A DNA stretch of 64,000 nt from Paracyclopina nana. Taxonomy: Eukaryota > Arthropoda > Copepoda > Cyclopoida > Cyclopettidae. Made by a program: the position numbers and the translations under genes. The notes beneath the pieces are model-generated. The model searched no databases, was not told where the DNA came from, and saw only the letters and a program-made list of their open reading frames with translations. Each line of letters begins with the position of its first letter. Position 1 is the first letter of the stretch. The stretch is from contig JAGUCH010000005.1 in the NCBI GenBank assembly GCA_019096065.1, positions 3,534,001 through 3,598,000 of the forward strand, given 5' to 3'. Shown piece by piece: positions 24,383 to 38,835 of this stretch.

Positions 24383-27300
24383 TTAATACACCACATCATC
24401 GTCGTCGTCGTCTTCCTCAGTGATTCCATCGCTCATCTTGGACATTCTGCGCCGCTGATTGAGCCTGGCAGCAATCTCACTCACCTTTCCGGTTTGGAAA
24501 AGGCCCTGGTCAGCCTTTATCACGGATACCTTAGCCCTGATGTCATTACCTTTGAGGTGAAGGGCTCGATATGCCCTTTCAAGTTCCTCTTCGGAGGATT
24601 CTTCAGCGACCTCGGATTCTGAGGTTTTCTTCTTCTTTTGCCAAGGCCTCGCCGTGTGAATTTTGGCTTTTAATCCTGCCAAAGATCTCTCTCGCCTCTG
24701 ATGATCTAGAAATGCTTCTTCAATGACCTCCACGGCCTTGCCTTTATCAAAGGAGTCGTCAACCTTTGGCGAGGACGCTACGTCCAAATTTATGGACTGT
24801 GGACTGCCATTAGGCGACGAGGCCGCCGACGGCACGGTCTCTAGTTTCGCTTTTTCTTCAATAACTGCGATAAAGATTGAAGCAATAATAATAAAATGAC
24901 ACATAAATAGACCCATTAAATTATATGCTATACCTTGAACGAGATGTTCTGGCAACTCGCTGCGGACATCTTTGCGCTCCTCCAGTTCTTCATAGAAATG
25001 CTTCCACGTTCGCTGAATTCTTCGTGCGGCCAAGCCCTGCCTGAAATTCTCCACTTTCTTCTTGGTCTTGGGCGTGCATTCAACGGAATTGGATGCAGCT
25101 GATGAAGATGTCATTGGTTTTATCGACTGGTCATCCCCATCGCGACTGCCCTCGTCATCGGCAGAAGGATTCTCCTCAGATCCGGAAGAGGAATGGTGGT
25201 AATTGGCAGAGGACTTCTCAATCACGGATGGAATTATGGGGCTCTCAGTGAGCTGACTGGACTCACGACCTTGATTCGAAGAGGTCATTTCCACGAGGCC
25301 GTCAGAGGTCACTCGGAGAATCTCGTCATCTTCCTCATCCTCATTCTCTGATTCGGAGTCAACTTTATTATTGGAAACTCTAGAAGCTGGAGGTCCCGGA
25401 GGCGGAAGATGAGGACTTGGAGTCGGAGTGGGAGGATCCGGACTTGAATCAGTCTGCTCAACTTTGTCATCGCCACGCATTTGAGTTGGAGGCGGAGCTG
25501 GTGGAGGACTTGACAGCTTGCTCGAAAACGACCTCGTTGACGAGGCGCTCGGAGATTGAGACACTGCCCTCCTTGGGCTGGCATTATGCAAACTCTTATT
25601 CATTGATGGAGACTTTAACGGTGACTGCTTCGATTGTTGAAGTGCTACTGCTGGTCCTCGATTTGGAGGAGTGTGATACCTTGGAGCACTAGGAATTCTG
25701 CTTTTTCTGGGACTAGGTGTTTCTGGCTGTGGAATTTTCGATGGTATCACCCTTGGTGAAGTCATTCTTGGAGAGGAAGACACCGAAGAAATGGTCGATG
25801 CTGGGGTCAATGGCATTTTTGCTACAAAAGAAAATCGTGAAATCGCCATTAATTATTACGACTAATTTGATTTACCAGGCGAAAAAGTAGGAGGTGCGGA
25901 ATTTTTCTTGATGGCAGTTCTGGTGACTGGTTTGGCTATCCTGGGGCCACAGTTTGCTGGAGGCTTGGAGGGTGACATGGAAGTCGACCTGTCCAACTTC
26001 TTGCATGAATTAATCCTGTTGTTTTCAGATTCCTTGAGAGATGTCATCGAGGATGATGTGCTATTTTCATGATTGTTGTTTGACCTCGTCAGTTTGGGCT
26101 GCTTGGAGCCGTACACGGATCTGGCCTTCCTAATGGACTCCTGCGTAATGCTGGAAGTTGACATTTTCCTCGTGGATGGCCTTGTCTCTCCAATAAGGCT
26201 GGCCTGAACTGCCACATCAACCAAATCCCGCGAGCCAGAGCGAACTTCACTCAATTCCAGTTGCAACGTCTGGCAATTGACTCTCAATTCGGAGATGAGG
26301 TCAGACATTTTCTCCATCTCAATCTTGAGGTCAGCTTGCTCCTTCTTTTTGGCCTCCAAACTTTCCCTATAAAAATGTAGGAGCATACAATATCCTGGTG
26401 AATTCAACTTCATGGTATTTATTATACCTATAGTTGTTCCTCTCTTCTTTGAGTCTGCGCGCGAGTTGCTTGTACTTGTCCTTTTCGGCCGCAGTTTTAG
26501 AGCTCTGAGTGGCAGCCTCGACCTCGCGGCTGGCCTCTTCAGCAATTTTGAGCTTTTTCTGCAGATCAAGAACTTCTGCACTGAGAGCCTTCAGCTTTTC
26601 ATCGTAGTTGACGACCAGGTCAAGCAGCTGCTGCTTTTCGAGGTCGTCATAGAGGCCAATCGATTTCCTCCTTGAATGGACCTCATCCTCTTTGCTGGTT
26701 CTCAAGATCTGCTCGTTTTGTGTTCGCAGCAGAGCATTTTCATCAGACAACATTTTGATGGTTTCTGTCATGCTGCGCAGCTTTTGCATCAGTTCCTTGC
26801 TAAGGCTGGGCTTCGGAGGGCAATTATTGATGGCTGATCCTGAGGCCGCTCGATAGGGTGACCCCGGAGCCCCTGGAATATCTCCCGATGTGGGGCTGAT
26901 CATGGCCATCACTGCTCCGTTTCCAGTGGATAGGGATCGTCTTATCTGGAATCATGTTCATAGTTCAAGCAAGAGGTGAAAATACTTTGTGGTGTACGAT
27001 GATGCAAGAAAAACTTATATAGTACAAAAAACGTGAATGCATGCATCACTTTTGCCATGGTGGTGCAACAACATAAATTATCAACATTTTATGCAGTGGA
27101 TAAGGAACGTTCATCATCAGTAACTGTGGAGCGAAAATTAATCGCAAAATTCGTTCTTGACATTCATAGAGCACGAGGTGAATTTGAAAAAAAAATACCC
27201 ACAGGGTCTTTAATCTTGTGCAGGCCATTGACATGCGTAATTTACATATGCAGAAAGGTGCAGCAAAATCGCTTCATCTCGATCAACGAATGAAAACCGC

Positions 27301-30300
27301 TACTATAAATAGCAAAACGAATAGTTCATCAATCGAATTTCGGGAAAAAGTGAACGAAAAAAATTCATATAAGCGTGATGAAGGTACAGAAATGGCGCGT
27401 ATCATTCGGGTTGGATAAAAAAGACTTTCCAGAGCACTAATTTCAAATTCAATTGTTCGTTTTTCAGCCAAGTAAAAAATTGATAGCTTCTAGGGATATA
27501 GTAGAAGTTTCTTTTATAAAAATTCACATTTTTTTAAAATAAGAGCCAGCTTAAAAAAGCCTTCTACATCTTAATTGATGCAGGGCGGAATACTTCAAAA
27601 TTGAAAGCAAATCAAGATTGCTGTGCTCTAGAACGCCTCTTTCTTTGCTACTAATTTGGATGAAAAATGGGAACCTGGTCAGCGTCGAGAATAATTATGT
27701 GCCGATCCGACGTGGCTTTTGCCAGCAATTCCAACTCTTGACGGCGACATCGAGACTATTTCATGGAAGAAAAAACAATTACATTTCACGTCTGAGGAAA
27801 TCCGTTCGGTTTTAAACCCGCCGCGATCATTTTTTTCCACAATATTCATCCACTGAGGTCATCCTTAATAACTAAAGCCTTTTAGATATGCTTGCGTAAT
27901 TCCCAGTTGTCGACGGGCGCGCAAAATGGTTTTAAAAAAAAGCGTTAAGGTTAGCTAAACTGACATGATGATGGAAAAATTACGCGCGAGGATGACTCCT
28001 CGCGTGATACGCTTTTTAGAGATTATACTTCTGCTATGAAGAAATCTACAAATTGGTTTTCTTTTTTCCCCTCAGAACAATCTCTTGCTTGCGTAGAATG
28101 GAGTTTCAGCCCTGCGCAAACCGAATTTTGAATTGTGCAAGACCAAATTGTTAACTGCCAGCAAACATGGCAACACATTTACACCCACGAATTCAGGAAG
28201 CACATGGGGAATGCGCAATGGTGGTGGTCAAATAAACCAGGGCTCAATATTGGCCACGTTCAAGATACTAAACATTTCAAAAGATACACACACTCCTACA
28301 CTTGTCTATTAGCTAAAACAATATACATTTTGGAGCACTTACAGAAGGAGCTGTCATTAACGCCCCAGTGCAGTGAAAGATGGATTTTAGAAAAAAAATT
28401 ATCTAAATTGGTTTTTATCATTAGACTCCACTTGCAAGATTGAGCTAAAAAGTGCCACCTTTTTTTCCCCAAAAAATCCATTTAAAAATCCTATCTGCTA
28501 AATTGCCAAAAGCATGTTCTGGGACAAGAGTAGCATAATTATACAGTTCAAAATGGAGCCGCCTAAAGTGACCACCTAATTAATTATTTTGAGCCCTCTT
28601 TGGCTAAAAAATAACTAATATTTACCTTTGTCAAGTGCAAATCTTGAGATGTATGAGCCAATTGACGCTTGAGCTCCATGATTTGCTCTAATTCAGTCGT
28701 ATTTGAGTTTGGTTTCCGAATATTAACAGCGGAACCAGCTGATTCAACCGAGGTTGTAAGCAATGCGTAAGAGGCTGCCGTTTTCCTCGCCCACGATCCG
28801 GGTGAGGGCAGCTTGGCAATCGGAATTTCGCCTCCCAAGTAAGCCTGAACAGTTTGAGAATCTCGCCACAAACTCAATGGAGGAGGACTCCGACCTGAAA
28901 AAAAGAGACTTCATTTACTGCATAACATTCAATTGTTTACATTTTGCCCAAGCGTCAGCTGTCGCGCGTACTCGAGTCAATCAAGAGTGTCCGCGCAACA
29001 GCTGCAGCACCAATAGAAAGTTGCAATTATTCTTTTGTAACCATTTTTTCTCCTCGTCATTGCACATTGCTTTTGACCTTGTTACAAATGAATGGCTCGC
29101 AAATTTGACATGACAGCCAATACGTGACATGTTTGGTCCATTGTCTACCTCGTCCGAAACTAAGCTGTTCACGTGATTGTGCAAGAAAATATTTTCCAAG
29201 GAAAACTTTTCACGGGGTCCGACCGAGGTACGTACGGGAACCAACTGATGCAGATTTCAGGTTAACTAACACATCACCGTGGAGGGGCTATAGCTATAAA
29301 ATTTGTCGATTTATCTGCAGGAGGAGGAAAGGTGATTGAGCATCGCTGAAGAGTACGTTTGTTTATGGGTACCTTGCGATACTTATTTAAGCCTGTCAAG
29401 TTTTGCCCAGCAGCATTTGTAAAACTCACTAAAGAGGAAGAAGAGGAGGGCTTTAAAAAAAGGTGATTTTCAGTATTTTACAGCCAAAATATGTCACACA
29501 CTCACGTCCCTCACAGTGGGTGGCTTTGGTTTTGCTGAGAGGAAAAAATGGTGAAAGTAATCCACTGCTAGTAAGCGAATTTCCATGCAAAATGCTGGCT
29601 GCTCTTGATCTTTTTAACTGGCTCGCTTTGAATAGTCGGGGATCGCATTTCTTAGCACAGACCACGCGTGCACTTTCTCGTAAGAGCTGCACTTAACGAT
29701 AATTAAAGCAGACACTAAGCCTTTGGCAATCGTTAAAAACCAGGGTTGATGCATAGTTAGTGTATTTTTACAGCGGGCCATTTCCGAAGCCCAAGCGAAT
29801 TTCTAATAAAGAAATTATTTTGCAGACCTGGCGGAAATTCATTGTTTGCTCTTGCATCCAACCAATTAGTGAAATTGACCAATTTTCGAGCACACCAGGG
29901 GTTCGACCACTCGAGATGGATGCAATTTCAAAGACAGCAGCAATATCGAGAAAAGTTCTGACACATTTTCTATTAGGCATAAATTGTATACCTCTTCTAA
30001 GAAACGGAGAATGTTGATGAAGAAGAATTTGCCAATTATTTAGAAAATACCAGCCAGCAATCGGCTCAGTCATCTTTTTCTCCAGATCAGATCCGTTGCA
30101 GCACACACACACACACTCAGGCTTTGTTTGCAATGATTATTAGCATAACATGACCTCATTGCATTTGAGGCCACAGGAATGTTCCCAGCCAAGAAAAACA
30201 GCCATGTTTTCTTGGCTGATTGTCACAACATACACGAGAACGACGACGTGCAACTCTTCATTTTCAAAGATTTGTTTGGGTACCACACACGAAGGCTAAA

Positions 30301-33300
30301 AGGTCACTGCTACAAGTATTATAATAACTGCAGTTTCCCCAGGTTCGGCCTATCTCCTTATTCTTCTCGTCATCAAGGTTGTTTATGAACACACACTCAT
30401 ACTACATGTGAGCACAGCGAGTGGGCTCTAATTTTGGTTACCATAACAACCATCACACCAATAGATCAATAAATGCTGCTGGAAGTCATATGGTAGCAGC
30501 AGCCGAAAATGCCAAGAAAACGAAGGCTGTGCGCGCACATGGATACACTTTTAGCGTCACACCTGGTTCTTTTTATATACAATGCAAACTATACTACTAC
30601 TGAGGCAGTAAATTGTTTTCACGACTACAAAAGAAACCATCTATACCATTGTTGAACCACAATTGCTTCATAATAGGGTTCATTTTTATGGATCCCCATA
30701 CCACTTTTTTATGCAGAGAGCTTCATATGCATTTTGGCTGAAAAAGCAGTAAAGCGAGTGTGGAAAACGAATATAATATTCCTACTGCTGCAAGAGCTTT
30801 TGCTGGTGGCCTATCATAAATCCAGTGCCATTGCAAGTGGCGATGATGATGATAAGATTAGTTAAAAGGCATTTTTCTAGCATGCCACAAGCAATTGTTG
30901 CTTGGTAGTACTACAAGCAGGAAGAGAAACCTCATCCATTTTTGAACCTTTTGAACCGACACAGCCATTACACAAGTTTATCTTGCCATTAGTCAACCGA
31001 GTTGCCTTTTCCACAACCAAGCACATTCTTGGCCAAAAATCATGTAATACAAAGAGGATCGTAACTGAACAGCCTTCTGCACTCGGCTGCCGACTGAAAG
31101 TATGGGAAAATTATTATGGAACCGTTTGCTGAATCATGACCAATTAGCTTTGTTTTGTACTGCTTTAGAGAATAAGTTTCTCATCAAGAAAGTGCACCAA
31201 GGGTGTTAAAATACACAAAGTTAATTGCGCTGAAAGAAACTACACTCGTATCCCGTTCATGTGCAAAGTTGCTTTTCGGAAAGTAAAAAATTGTCATAAG
31301 GCAACGGAGTTTTGTTATCAAACCACTTAAAAGAAGGGCTTACCAACTAGTTAAACCAGGAATCGAGCTAACAAATTTAGGGCAAAATTCCGAAAACCAT
31401 TGATTATTTCACCTGTTTCTTACTTGTAATAACTCTGCAATTTTAGAGTTGGTTCGTCAGAATTTGTGTTTAACATATTGATTCAAAAGTAACAGTTTGG
31501 CACTGAAATTGAAATAAACTTTCAGTGTTTACTTTTCAATAGTCTTAAAATTGACCTTTTTTTGTAAGTATTAGCATCAGCAGAAGTTTACTTTTGTGCT
31601 TGTCATAAGACAATTTTTCTCCTTTCCATAAGGCGTTCGACGTGCATTATCGTAAGGAATTTGTGGACACATGAACGGGATATAGGAACTATAGTAGACG
31701 GCGCGGACTAATTAGCGCACGTGGCGTGTCCAAAAATACTATGCAATAAGTCTGGACCAATAAAACTGTACTCGCCTCTCTATTGTACAGAGAATGTCAC
31801 AATCAGCTAATAGCCGAACATCTAATCAATAAAATAATTTTCCACAGTCATTTTTCAAGGATGCGTTCAAAAAACTGAAGGATACTCATCGGAAAAGCTA
31901 GCGCAAATTCAAATCTGTGGCTTTGCGTAATCAAGTCCATTTCTTTTTCTCGCATGAATGGCCAAACAACAGCTCGAGGGGAAACTGCGAGATTTGGGCG
32001 TTTTCTAGCAAAATCTACCACCTAGGTAGGTAACTTTTGGCTGCACAATCAAGTCATAGTGTGGCTTAGAAAGAGGTCAGCTAGCATAAATTAATGTACT
32101 ACACTGTCATGCTTCTGACCACTTGGCCAAGAAAGTTGCGTGCGCGAAAACACGTTAAAATTAAGGGTGACATCCATTAGCAACGATGAAGTCATGAAGC
32201 CTTATGGGAAGAAGCCTTTAATTTTGCCTTCTGAGTAAAAATCAGCTGCCTGAAAAATTCAGCAAGCGGAAAAAAGGAAGCTCCTCTTTGCTACAAACAA
32301 GTCATAAAAATCGTATTTTCCTGTACTGTCAAGAATCCTTTTTTTAAAGTGCCAACCAAGCGGGACATGTAGCAGCATCTCTTTGAGTTCTCAAAATGCG
32401 ATTTCGCCAGGCTTACCTGGCAATTTTTGGCACAACACAAATGTGCATACGAGCTTTTGACGATTCACTTTTTGGCCACAATTTCCTATCGTGCTTATGG
32501 TCATTGAACAGACAATGGTAGCAAAAACAACATGAAAATCTCACCCCCTACTCGTCTTCGGACATGGTTGCATGAGCAAGACTCGAGAGAGAAAAGACTG
32601 GCATAAGAAGGGTGAAATATTGATCGCGATCATTATATTTACACAGCTTATTGTGACGTATACGCGCAATCACAGAAAATTGGAGACAAGCTTAAGTTAA
32701 TAGAAAAAGACAGCAGAAGAAGTAGCATTTGCATAAAAGAAGAACAATGGCCCATTAAGTTAGAGTGAACAATGTTCAAATAAATAAAGCGCCCCTCAGA
32801 TATTTCAAAGCTGATAAAAAATATATTTTTGCAGGATTTCCCTCTAGGAATTTCTTGGAAACTGCAATGTAGAGAATTGCCTAGAAAAGTTGAAATTGCA
32901 CTAAAGAGATTTCTTCCACTGTGGTATTCGATATTTTGTCACCGCCTCAAACTAAGATGGTGTACACGTAAAGTGACTTTAGACGACATTTGTGGCCTCC
33001 TTTTCCCCCGACAGCTCGCCTAATTGACGAGGTTTTTTTGTGCTCGACGAGCCATGGGTGTTTGTCTTTCGAAAACTTCCCGCTTCAGTTATTCCCAATT
33101 AGACCTAATAATAATAATAACAATGATAGCTGTCTTGTTTTCAGCCAGACATTTCCGCAGAACGAAAGTTTCTTCTAGTGGACAAATGGTGCGAATCTCC
33201 TCGAAGGCAATTGGAAAAGAAGCAAAAAATGCCACTGGCCATTTCAGACGATTTCACAGAATATAAAAGTAAAAAATAGATTTCGCCTACCTTCAGACGA

Positions 33301-33429
33301 AGTATTGGGCCTTTTCTCCTCTTCTTGCTTTTGGTGCTCCCTCAAGGTCCTCGCAGATTTGGCCACTCTTTTGGTAAGCAGTTTTTCCACGACGGGTCTT
33401 GACTCGTCGGCGTTCGTCGGCGAACTCAT
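24383..33429 (-). CDS. Coiled-coil, IQ-motif protein (IQCE-like, tentative)
   Basis: Six exons join in phase to 928 residues: 33429-33291, 28894-28626, 26945-26428, 26366-25876, 25821-24934, 24864-24383. Exon 2 carries SPGSWARKTAASY and a heptad-rich ELEQIMELKRQLAHTSQDL. Exons 3-4 form a long coiled coil (MTETIKMLSDENALLRTQNEQ, LQKKLKIAEEASREVE, RLKEERNNYRESLEAKKKEQ). Exon 5 is Ser/Pro-rich with SPR/SPK-type motifs and ends in one IQ motif, ARRIQRTWKHFYEE. The protein ends in an acidic DDDDDVVY. The helix-then-IQ layout, the ELK-type segment and the acidic tail resemble IQCE, a ciliary Hedgehog regulator, but that protein is 695 residues with several IQ motifs, so the assignment is weak. A microtubule or centrosome role is an alternative guess. 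The gene model is strong, the name is not. Confidence 0.75.
28895..33290 (-). other. 4.4 kb first intron of the IQ-motif gene
   Basis: By far the longest intron in this gene; the others are mostly below 70 bases apart from about 1.7 kb between exons 2 and 3. No exon or RNA gene was recognised inside. It contains a short CA dinucleotide run near 30102-30116. Confidence 0.55.
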
Positions 33430-36400
33430 GTTCGTCAAGCTCTAGCACACTGGGCCGGTGGGGGGTGAAAAGACATGCGCGCGCGCGAGCACTTGGTCGA
33501 CTACTTCTTCTTGGTTTTTCGCATTTTCCTACAACAATTTGAGGTCTTCATTATCTCACATCATGGGGCCCCTGAGCAACAATCATGTTGATGAACTTTT
33601 GCACTTTGCTGCAAAGGAAAAGTCAAAATTTCCACTGAATATGGGAAGAGCGTGATGGGCAGTTAATGTAGCAGTAGAACAGATGTGGGATTTCAGCCTT
33701 CTGCCAACACAAGGAAGATAAATATTTTTTCACCCCGCGCGTATAGCAAATTTTTGGCTTGCAACTCAACATGGCCGACGACGTTTTTAGCACAATAATA
33801 CTGAATATGAGCTAGGTGAAACGATAAGAAAAGTTGGCGTAGATGCGCACGTCATCGTGAAATCAGCGAAATTGCGCGTACATATCGAGTCGTGGCTGCA
33901 TTTATTTTGCGTCAAAAAGTCCTATTCAAAAGTGACGAGAGCACTCAAAAATACAAACTTTGGAAATCAGGTCGACAACATATATAGTCATAAAATTTGC
34001 ATCAATTGACGTTTAGTGAAATGGGGTCGCGCCAAATAACATGTGTAGAGCATGCAGGCAATATAGAAGTAGTGAATTTTCGGATGGGAAATATTTGCTC
34101 AAAGAGAGATTTACAGGATAGTATCTAATTACAGTTCCGCCGCGACGAAGCCCTGCAGTTTTGCAATTTGGTTGCAAGTCATTGATCATTGTGGGCTACA
34201 CGCATTGATTTCGCACAAGGCATCACCGCTTTGAAACAGTTCCATGGTAATAATTTTCAATTCGGACTCGCTGTGGAAGTCAAGATAGATGATAGACTAG
34301 CAGGAATTCAAGTGCAACACGGTGAGATAAATGGACGGGGAAAGTAGTACGCCGAACCTCAAAGTTCAAAGTTATCGATCAAAACGCACCAACAGCTGAT
34401 GCAAAAGGTCAGAAAAAAGCATCTTGATCACATATCCGATGGCGAAATTCCGTCTTCACGGAAAAACAATCAGCCCACTGTGATGGTGATTGCATTTGTG
34501 AAATTGTGTGTGAGCACAAATATATCCAACACTAGCTAGTGGACAATTATCACTTAGGCTGGGTCGGAGGAAACCATTACAAAACTTTCCCAAATTGCGC
34601 CGCGATGAGAAAACTTGGGGGGAAATTTTCTTCAAATTGAAAACTCCTTTGGCTTGTTGATCCGAAAATTGGCTCATGATTGCTCAATCTCTGTGAGGCT
34701 TTTTCTCACGCCGTAATTTAATGTAAAAATGATGTGTTTTCCCCCCTTGCAATTAAGACTGAAGCAGCAATTTAAAGGGACTGAGATTTTATAGAGTAGC
34801 CGCAAGTTAAGGCGCTGAGCAAAGCACCATAATAAATCAATTGACATCATGTTTGCACTATGTGCAGTCCCATCTGAAATTATGAGTTTCTGGCACGCAA
34901 ACAGCAGTAAAATAACGCGCGTGTAATCGTTATTTTGCCTTCCTATTCCTCGTCCATGTAAAACTGCAATTTTGCGTCTCTAAATACTGAACTAAAGCAA
35001 CGTGACACGAAATGCTCGCGTACGTATATAATATAGTACAAGTATATGACTTTGTGTGTCATGCACTCGGGGGACATCGCTCGGGGGAAAATCCCAGTTA
35101 TGTTCAGAGGAAATCTGCCACCTATCATGTCCATTGTGTGCGTCATTTAAATATGCCTTTTTCGTGTTTAGTCACACACCCGATCACCGTGTGCAAACTA
35201 TATGTATCAATGGTGAGGCTGCGTGATTTCAGGCTACTGCAAGTACTTACACAGCTTTCAAGGCTAGCATACTAGAATTTAGCGAATTACATTTTATGAC
35301 TGCATATAGTACTTGCAAAGCTGCACTTGGCATAAATGCTACGCCTCTAACACATCCTCAATTAATGGAGCTGAATAACGAGCATCCAATTGATTTTTTA
35401 CAGATGAAATAAATCATAATCAACCAAAACGCACATTACTCTTGATCGAGGAGCGTAATTGAACAGGACTAAATAATGTCACTTTCCTTGCATGTGCACA
35501 TGACTTTTCCAATTAAGGCCAGCGATAAATTGATTTCTCAAAAGGTGGATGAAAGGTTTTCGCGTCGTTTTGTGCAACCTCATCATCGAATTGCCAGGAA
35601 TTGATATTTGTCAGCTACGGCCGGAGAAGTTTCTCTGCTGACTGACATGACAAAACAACTGCCTTATATCAAATACACAAAAGGTCTTGAGCACGATCCT
35701 GAAAAAGTGCGTCATGTCATCCATCTAACTAGCATCACGTGACAACTTTTACTTTATCATTTTAAGAGGGATCCCCAGAGCTGAAATTGCCATCCTAAAA
35801 CAATATTTTTTTCGTGTTGCATGCAGCAAATTACGGATTTCTTGCCGCTAATGCAACAAAAATCCCAATTCTAATCGAAATTCTCCCAAATCCCATTTAC
35901 GAGGTGAGGCCGCAATAACAAATCTGTATCAGGGTCGAATCGGCATTACTAATAATTTGGTGCAATTTCACTGCGAAGATACTATATCAGAGCATTTGCT
36001 GACCACGGCGGACCGTCCGCAAAAATATCATGTAATGATGCACGACCAATAACCTTGGCTGTTCATTGTTTTGGGCCGGGAAACGTCCATAATGGATCAT
36101 CATCAGCTTTGGACATGGATATGTAATTGAACCCCATAAATATTCATTTTCGTGAAAAGACACACTAGCTCTCGCGCGGACAATGGCCCTGAAATTTCCA
36201 CTTATTGTCTAGGAAAGTACTAGCATGAAGAAGCGAAGATTTCTTTGCCGCTGGTCATAATGTTTCCCAGGACATATACAACTACTTACGGCCATCAGCT
36301 AGACGCCTTGTTCGGAAAAAATCATTGCATGCACTTCTGGGAGAAATCAGCAGCAGCAGCAGTCGCGGCGAAAACTCCAAAAGCCACAAATGTGAACAAA

Positions 36401-38835
36401 ATGTGGCCCTCTGGGGGTCACAGACGAGTGTCGAAGTCAGACTGCTCGTAGTAGAAACGCGCGTAGATTCCACCCCCCTTATTAGGAGTGGCATTAAGGC
36501 TTGGGAAATTCAAAGTTGCCTCCAGTCAGGCTTTGCTATTATTTGAAAATTCTTTTGTTCTGTCTGTCTTGAGACAAAAGGGCGTCGTCGACACTCTGAT
36601 ATTCCTCTCTACTTATTGGAAATACAGACCTCAAAACTACTATATGTTCATAATGAGGCCAGAATTTCTATGGGTTGCTTAAAACTCAGAATTGAGCCCT
36701 AATTGAGGGTGGTGAAAATGGTGAAAAACGAGACGTAGAAATTGAGTTTCGGGTCGATAATTGGCATAAAATAGGTTTAAAAGTGGCCACTTTTAAAGGG
36801 ACTGTAATTAAGTTAAAATATGACTTGACAACTTTTAGAACGGCTCCAAATGCAAAGCCATCACGGAATTTCTTCTTGGCAAAATAAGTCAAAAGAAGCC
36901 TTTCAACAGCAGCATCATTTTTAATTGCCTTGACACGCAAAATTGCCATGTTTTATGATGGGAGAGTCAGGCGAAAAAAAAGATCATTTATTACCAGGAC
37001 TCTGAAGACACCACACTCGTCAGGGCTTAATTCAGTAACACCTGGCTAATGGGATTTCGTGAGGGATTAAATTTGGAGTAAGTTTTTCTCGTACTGCTGC
37101 TGGTGATTATCTGTAGCAAGCGATTGTGAAATCAATGAAGCTTTTAGACTGCTGCTACTGGCGAATGTGTTTGAAAAATGATAAGAACCAAAACTCGACG
37201 AAGGATCGGCAATTTGCTATAAACGGTAATCTAAAGTCGATCTTCGCTCGATCTCGCTTCAGGGCCAAAACTTTGAAGTACTTGTGTCAAGTGACAGCTT
37301 GAAGAAATTGATTTTCATCTCCGAATTTCCCGTTCTAATACACAACTCACGTGGTTTTACGTTAAATAAATACAAGGCGCATTAATTGGAAGAAATTGCA
37401 AAACAGCTCTCTAGCTGCTTTTAATCAGACGTAAAAAAGAGAACGACGGCCGAAAAAAGTGAAATGGGAAAAGTGGAAAACCGCAACTTGGCAGTGAATG
37501 CAAAAATACTACGAAACTAATTTATGCTTTCAAAGTCATGTGCACACGTGACTTCAGGCCCCATTTTTGGCTGAAAATACCTTTAGCCCATCCCCCTGCA
37601 CAAGGACAAGTGGGTATTATTAAAGAGCCTCCTCGCTCTTGAGTTGCTCCGATCGAGAAATCATCTCGAGCTTCAACGTGGTGCTTATCACAATCATTAA
37701 TCCTAAGCTCGCACGAGCTAATAAAGTAAAGCTCCACAACCATCATCAAACCTTAAGATATGTAACCATAGGGTTGCACGCATACCATTTTTCAACTAGT
37801 GAAATCTTGAGATTAAAAGGCCTATAAAATGCTATGCGGTGTGTCATTTGAGAAGAAAATATGCTTTGCAAACGATGAGAAACAATGTCAAAGGGCACAT
37901 TTTATTTAGTCATGATCCGGCCATTTCCCAAAGCTGCCAAGGATAGATAATGAAATTCTTGATAAGCTATTTCTGTAGGATGGCTGTTAAAAAACCTAGC
38001 CAGCTATTATTTCAGAGGTAAATAGCAATCTTGGTGCTAAATCTGAATCCCTTAATTTGTGTGCTCGCTCTTAAGACACGTTCTTATCAAGACACAATAA
38101 TAACCATCATCGTCTTTGGCCACGAAGTAGAAATCAGAGCCAGGAATATTTGCATACAGAATTATGTTCAGTAGTCTCCAGGGTCACTTCCAATCCACAA
38201 ATAACGATTTAGGTCGACGATTACACTTTAATAACGCACCGCATTCAGACAACTTGAAGCATAATTTAATCAATTCATGTACAGTGAAGGCAGCATTGAA
38301 AATATTTCTCACGAATTACCGATAGTTTTTTCTCGTCGTGGCAGCCAAAAACTTGGCTGCCATACTAGTGAACGCATGCAAAATGACGCAAATCGCTGAG
38401 AATTTCCAAAACTAGGACAGTAAAAATAATGGAATGCCTTACCAAAGATATAATTAGAGATGTCTCATCACTGAATCTTGGTAACTTGTGCACAATTAAC
38501 GAAAAAAATTGATGTTATCAAGTTTTGTTTTCACCCAGGGAATTATCGATGTTGTTCTACACTAAGACAATTTTCATTGGTCATTGAAGTTTTGTTTGCG
38601 TACGTGAAAGCACAGTCGTCGATCCGAAAATATTTTTTACTCTGCATTTTTACAAATTATGCTTCTGATGACACAAAATTACATATAATGCGTGAATGAA
38701 TGATTTATGAAAATGGTATGCACTCTTTAATTATTTTTCGCGACGCCTCCAAATTGTAAACAAAATTCCGTTTCACCGCAACGTTTTGGCTACATTTCAG
38801 AAAATCACTGGAAAACCTTAAAAAATATCGTCAAA
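33430..38835. other. Gene-free stretch between the IQ-motif gene and PRPF3
   Basis: No supported exon on either strand over 5.4 kb. It separates the divergently transcribed IQ-motif gene (minus) and PRPF3 (plus), so both promoters should lie here. I saw no clear TATA box next to either gene. Confidence 0.5.
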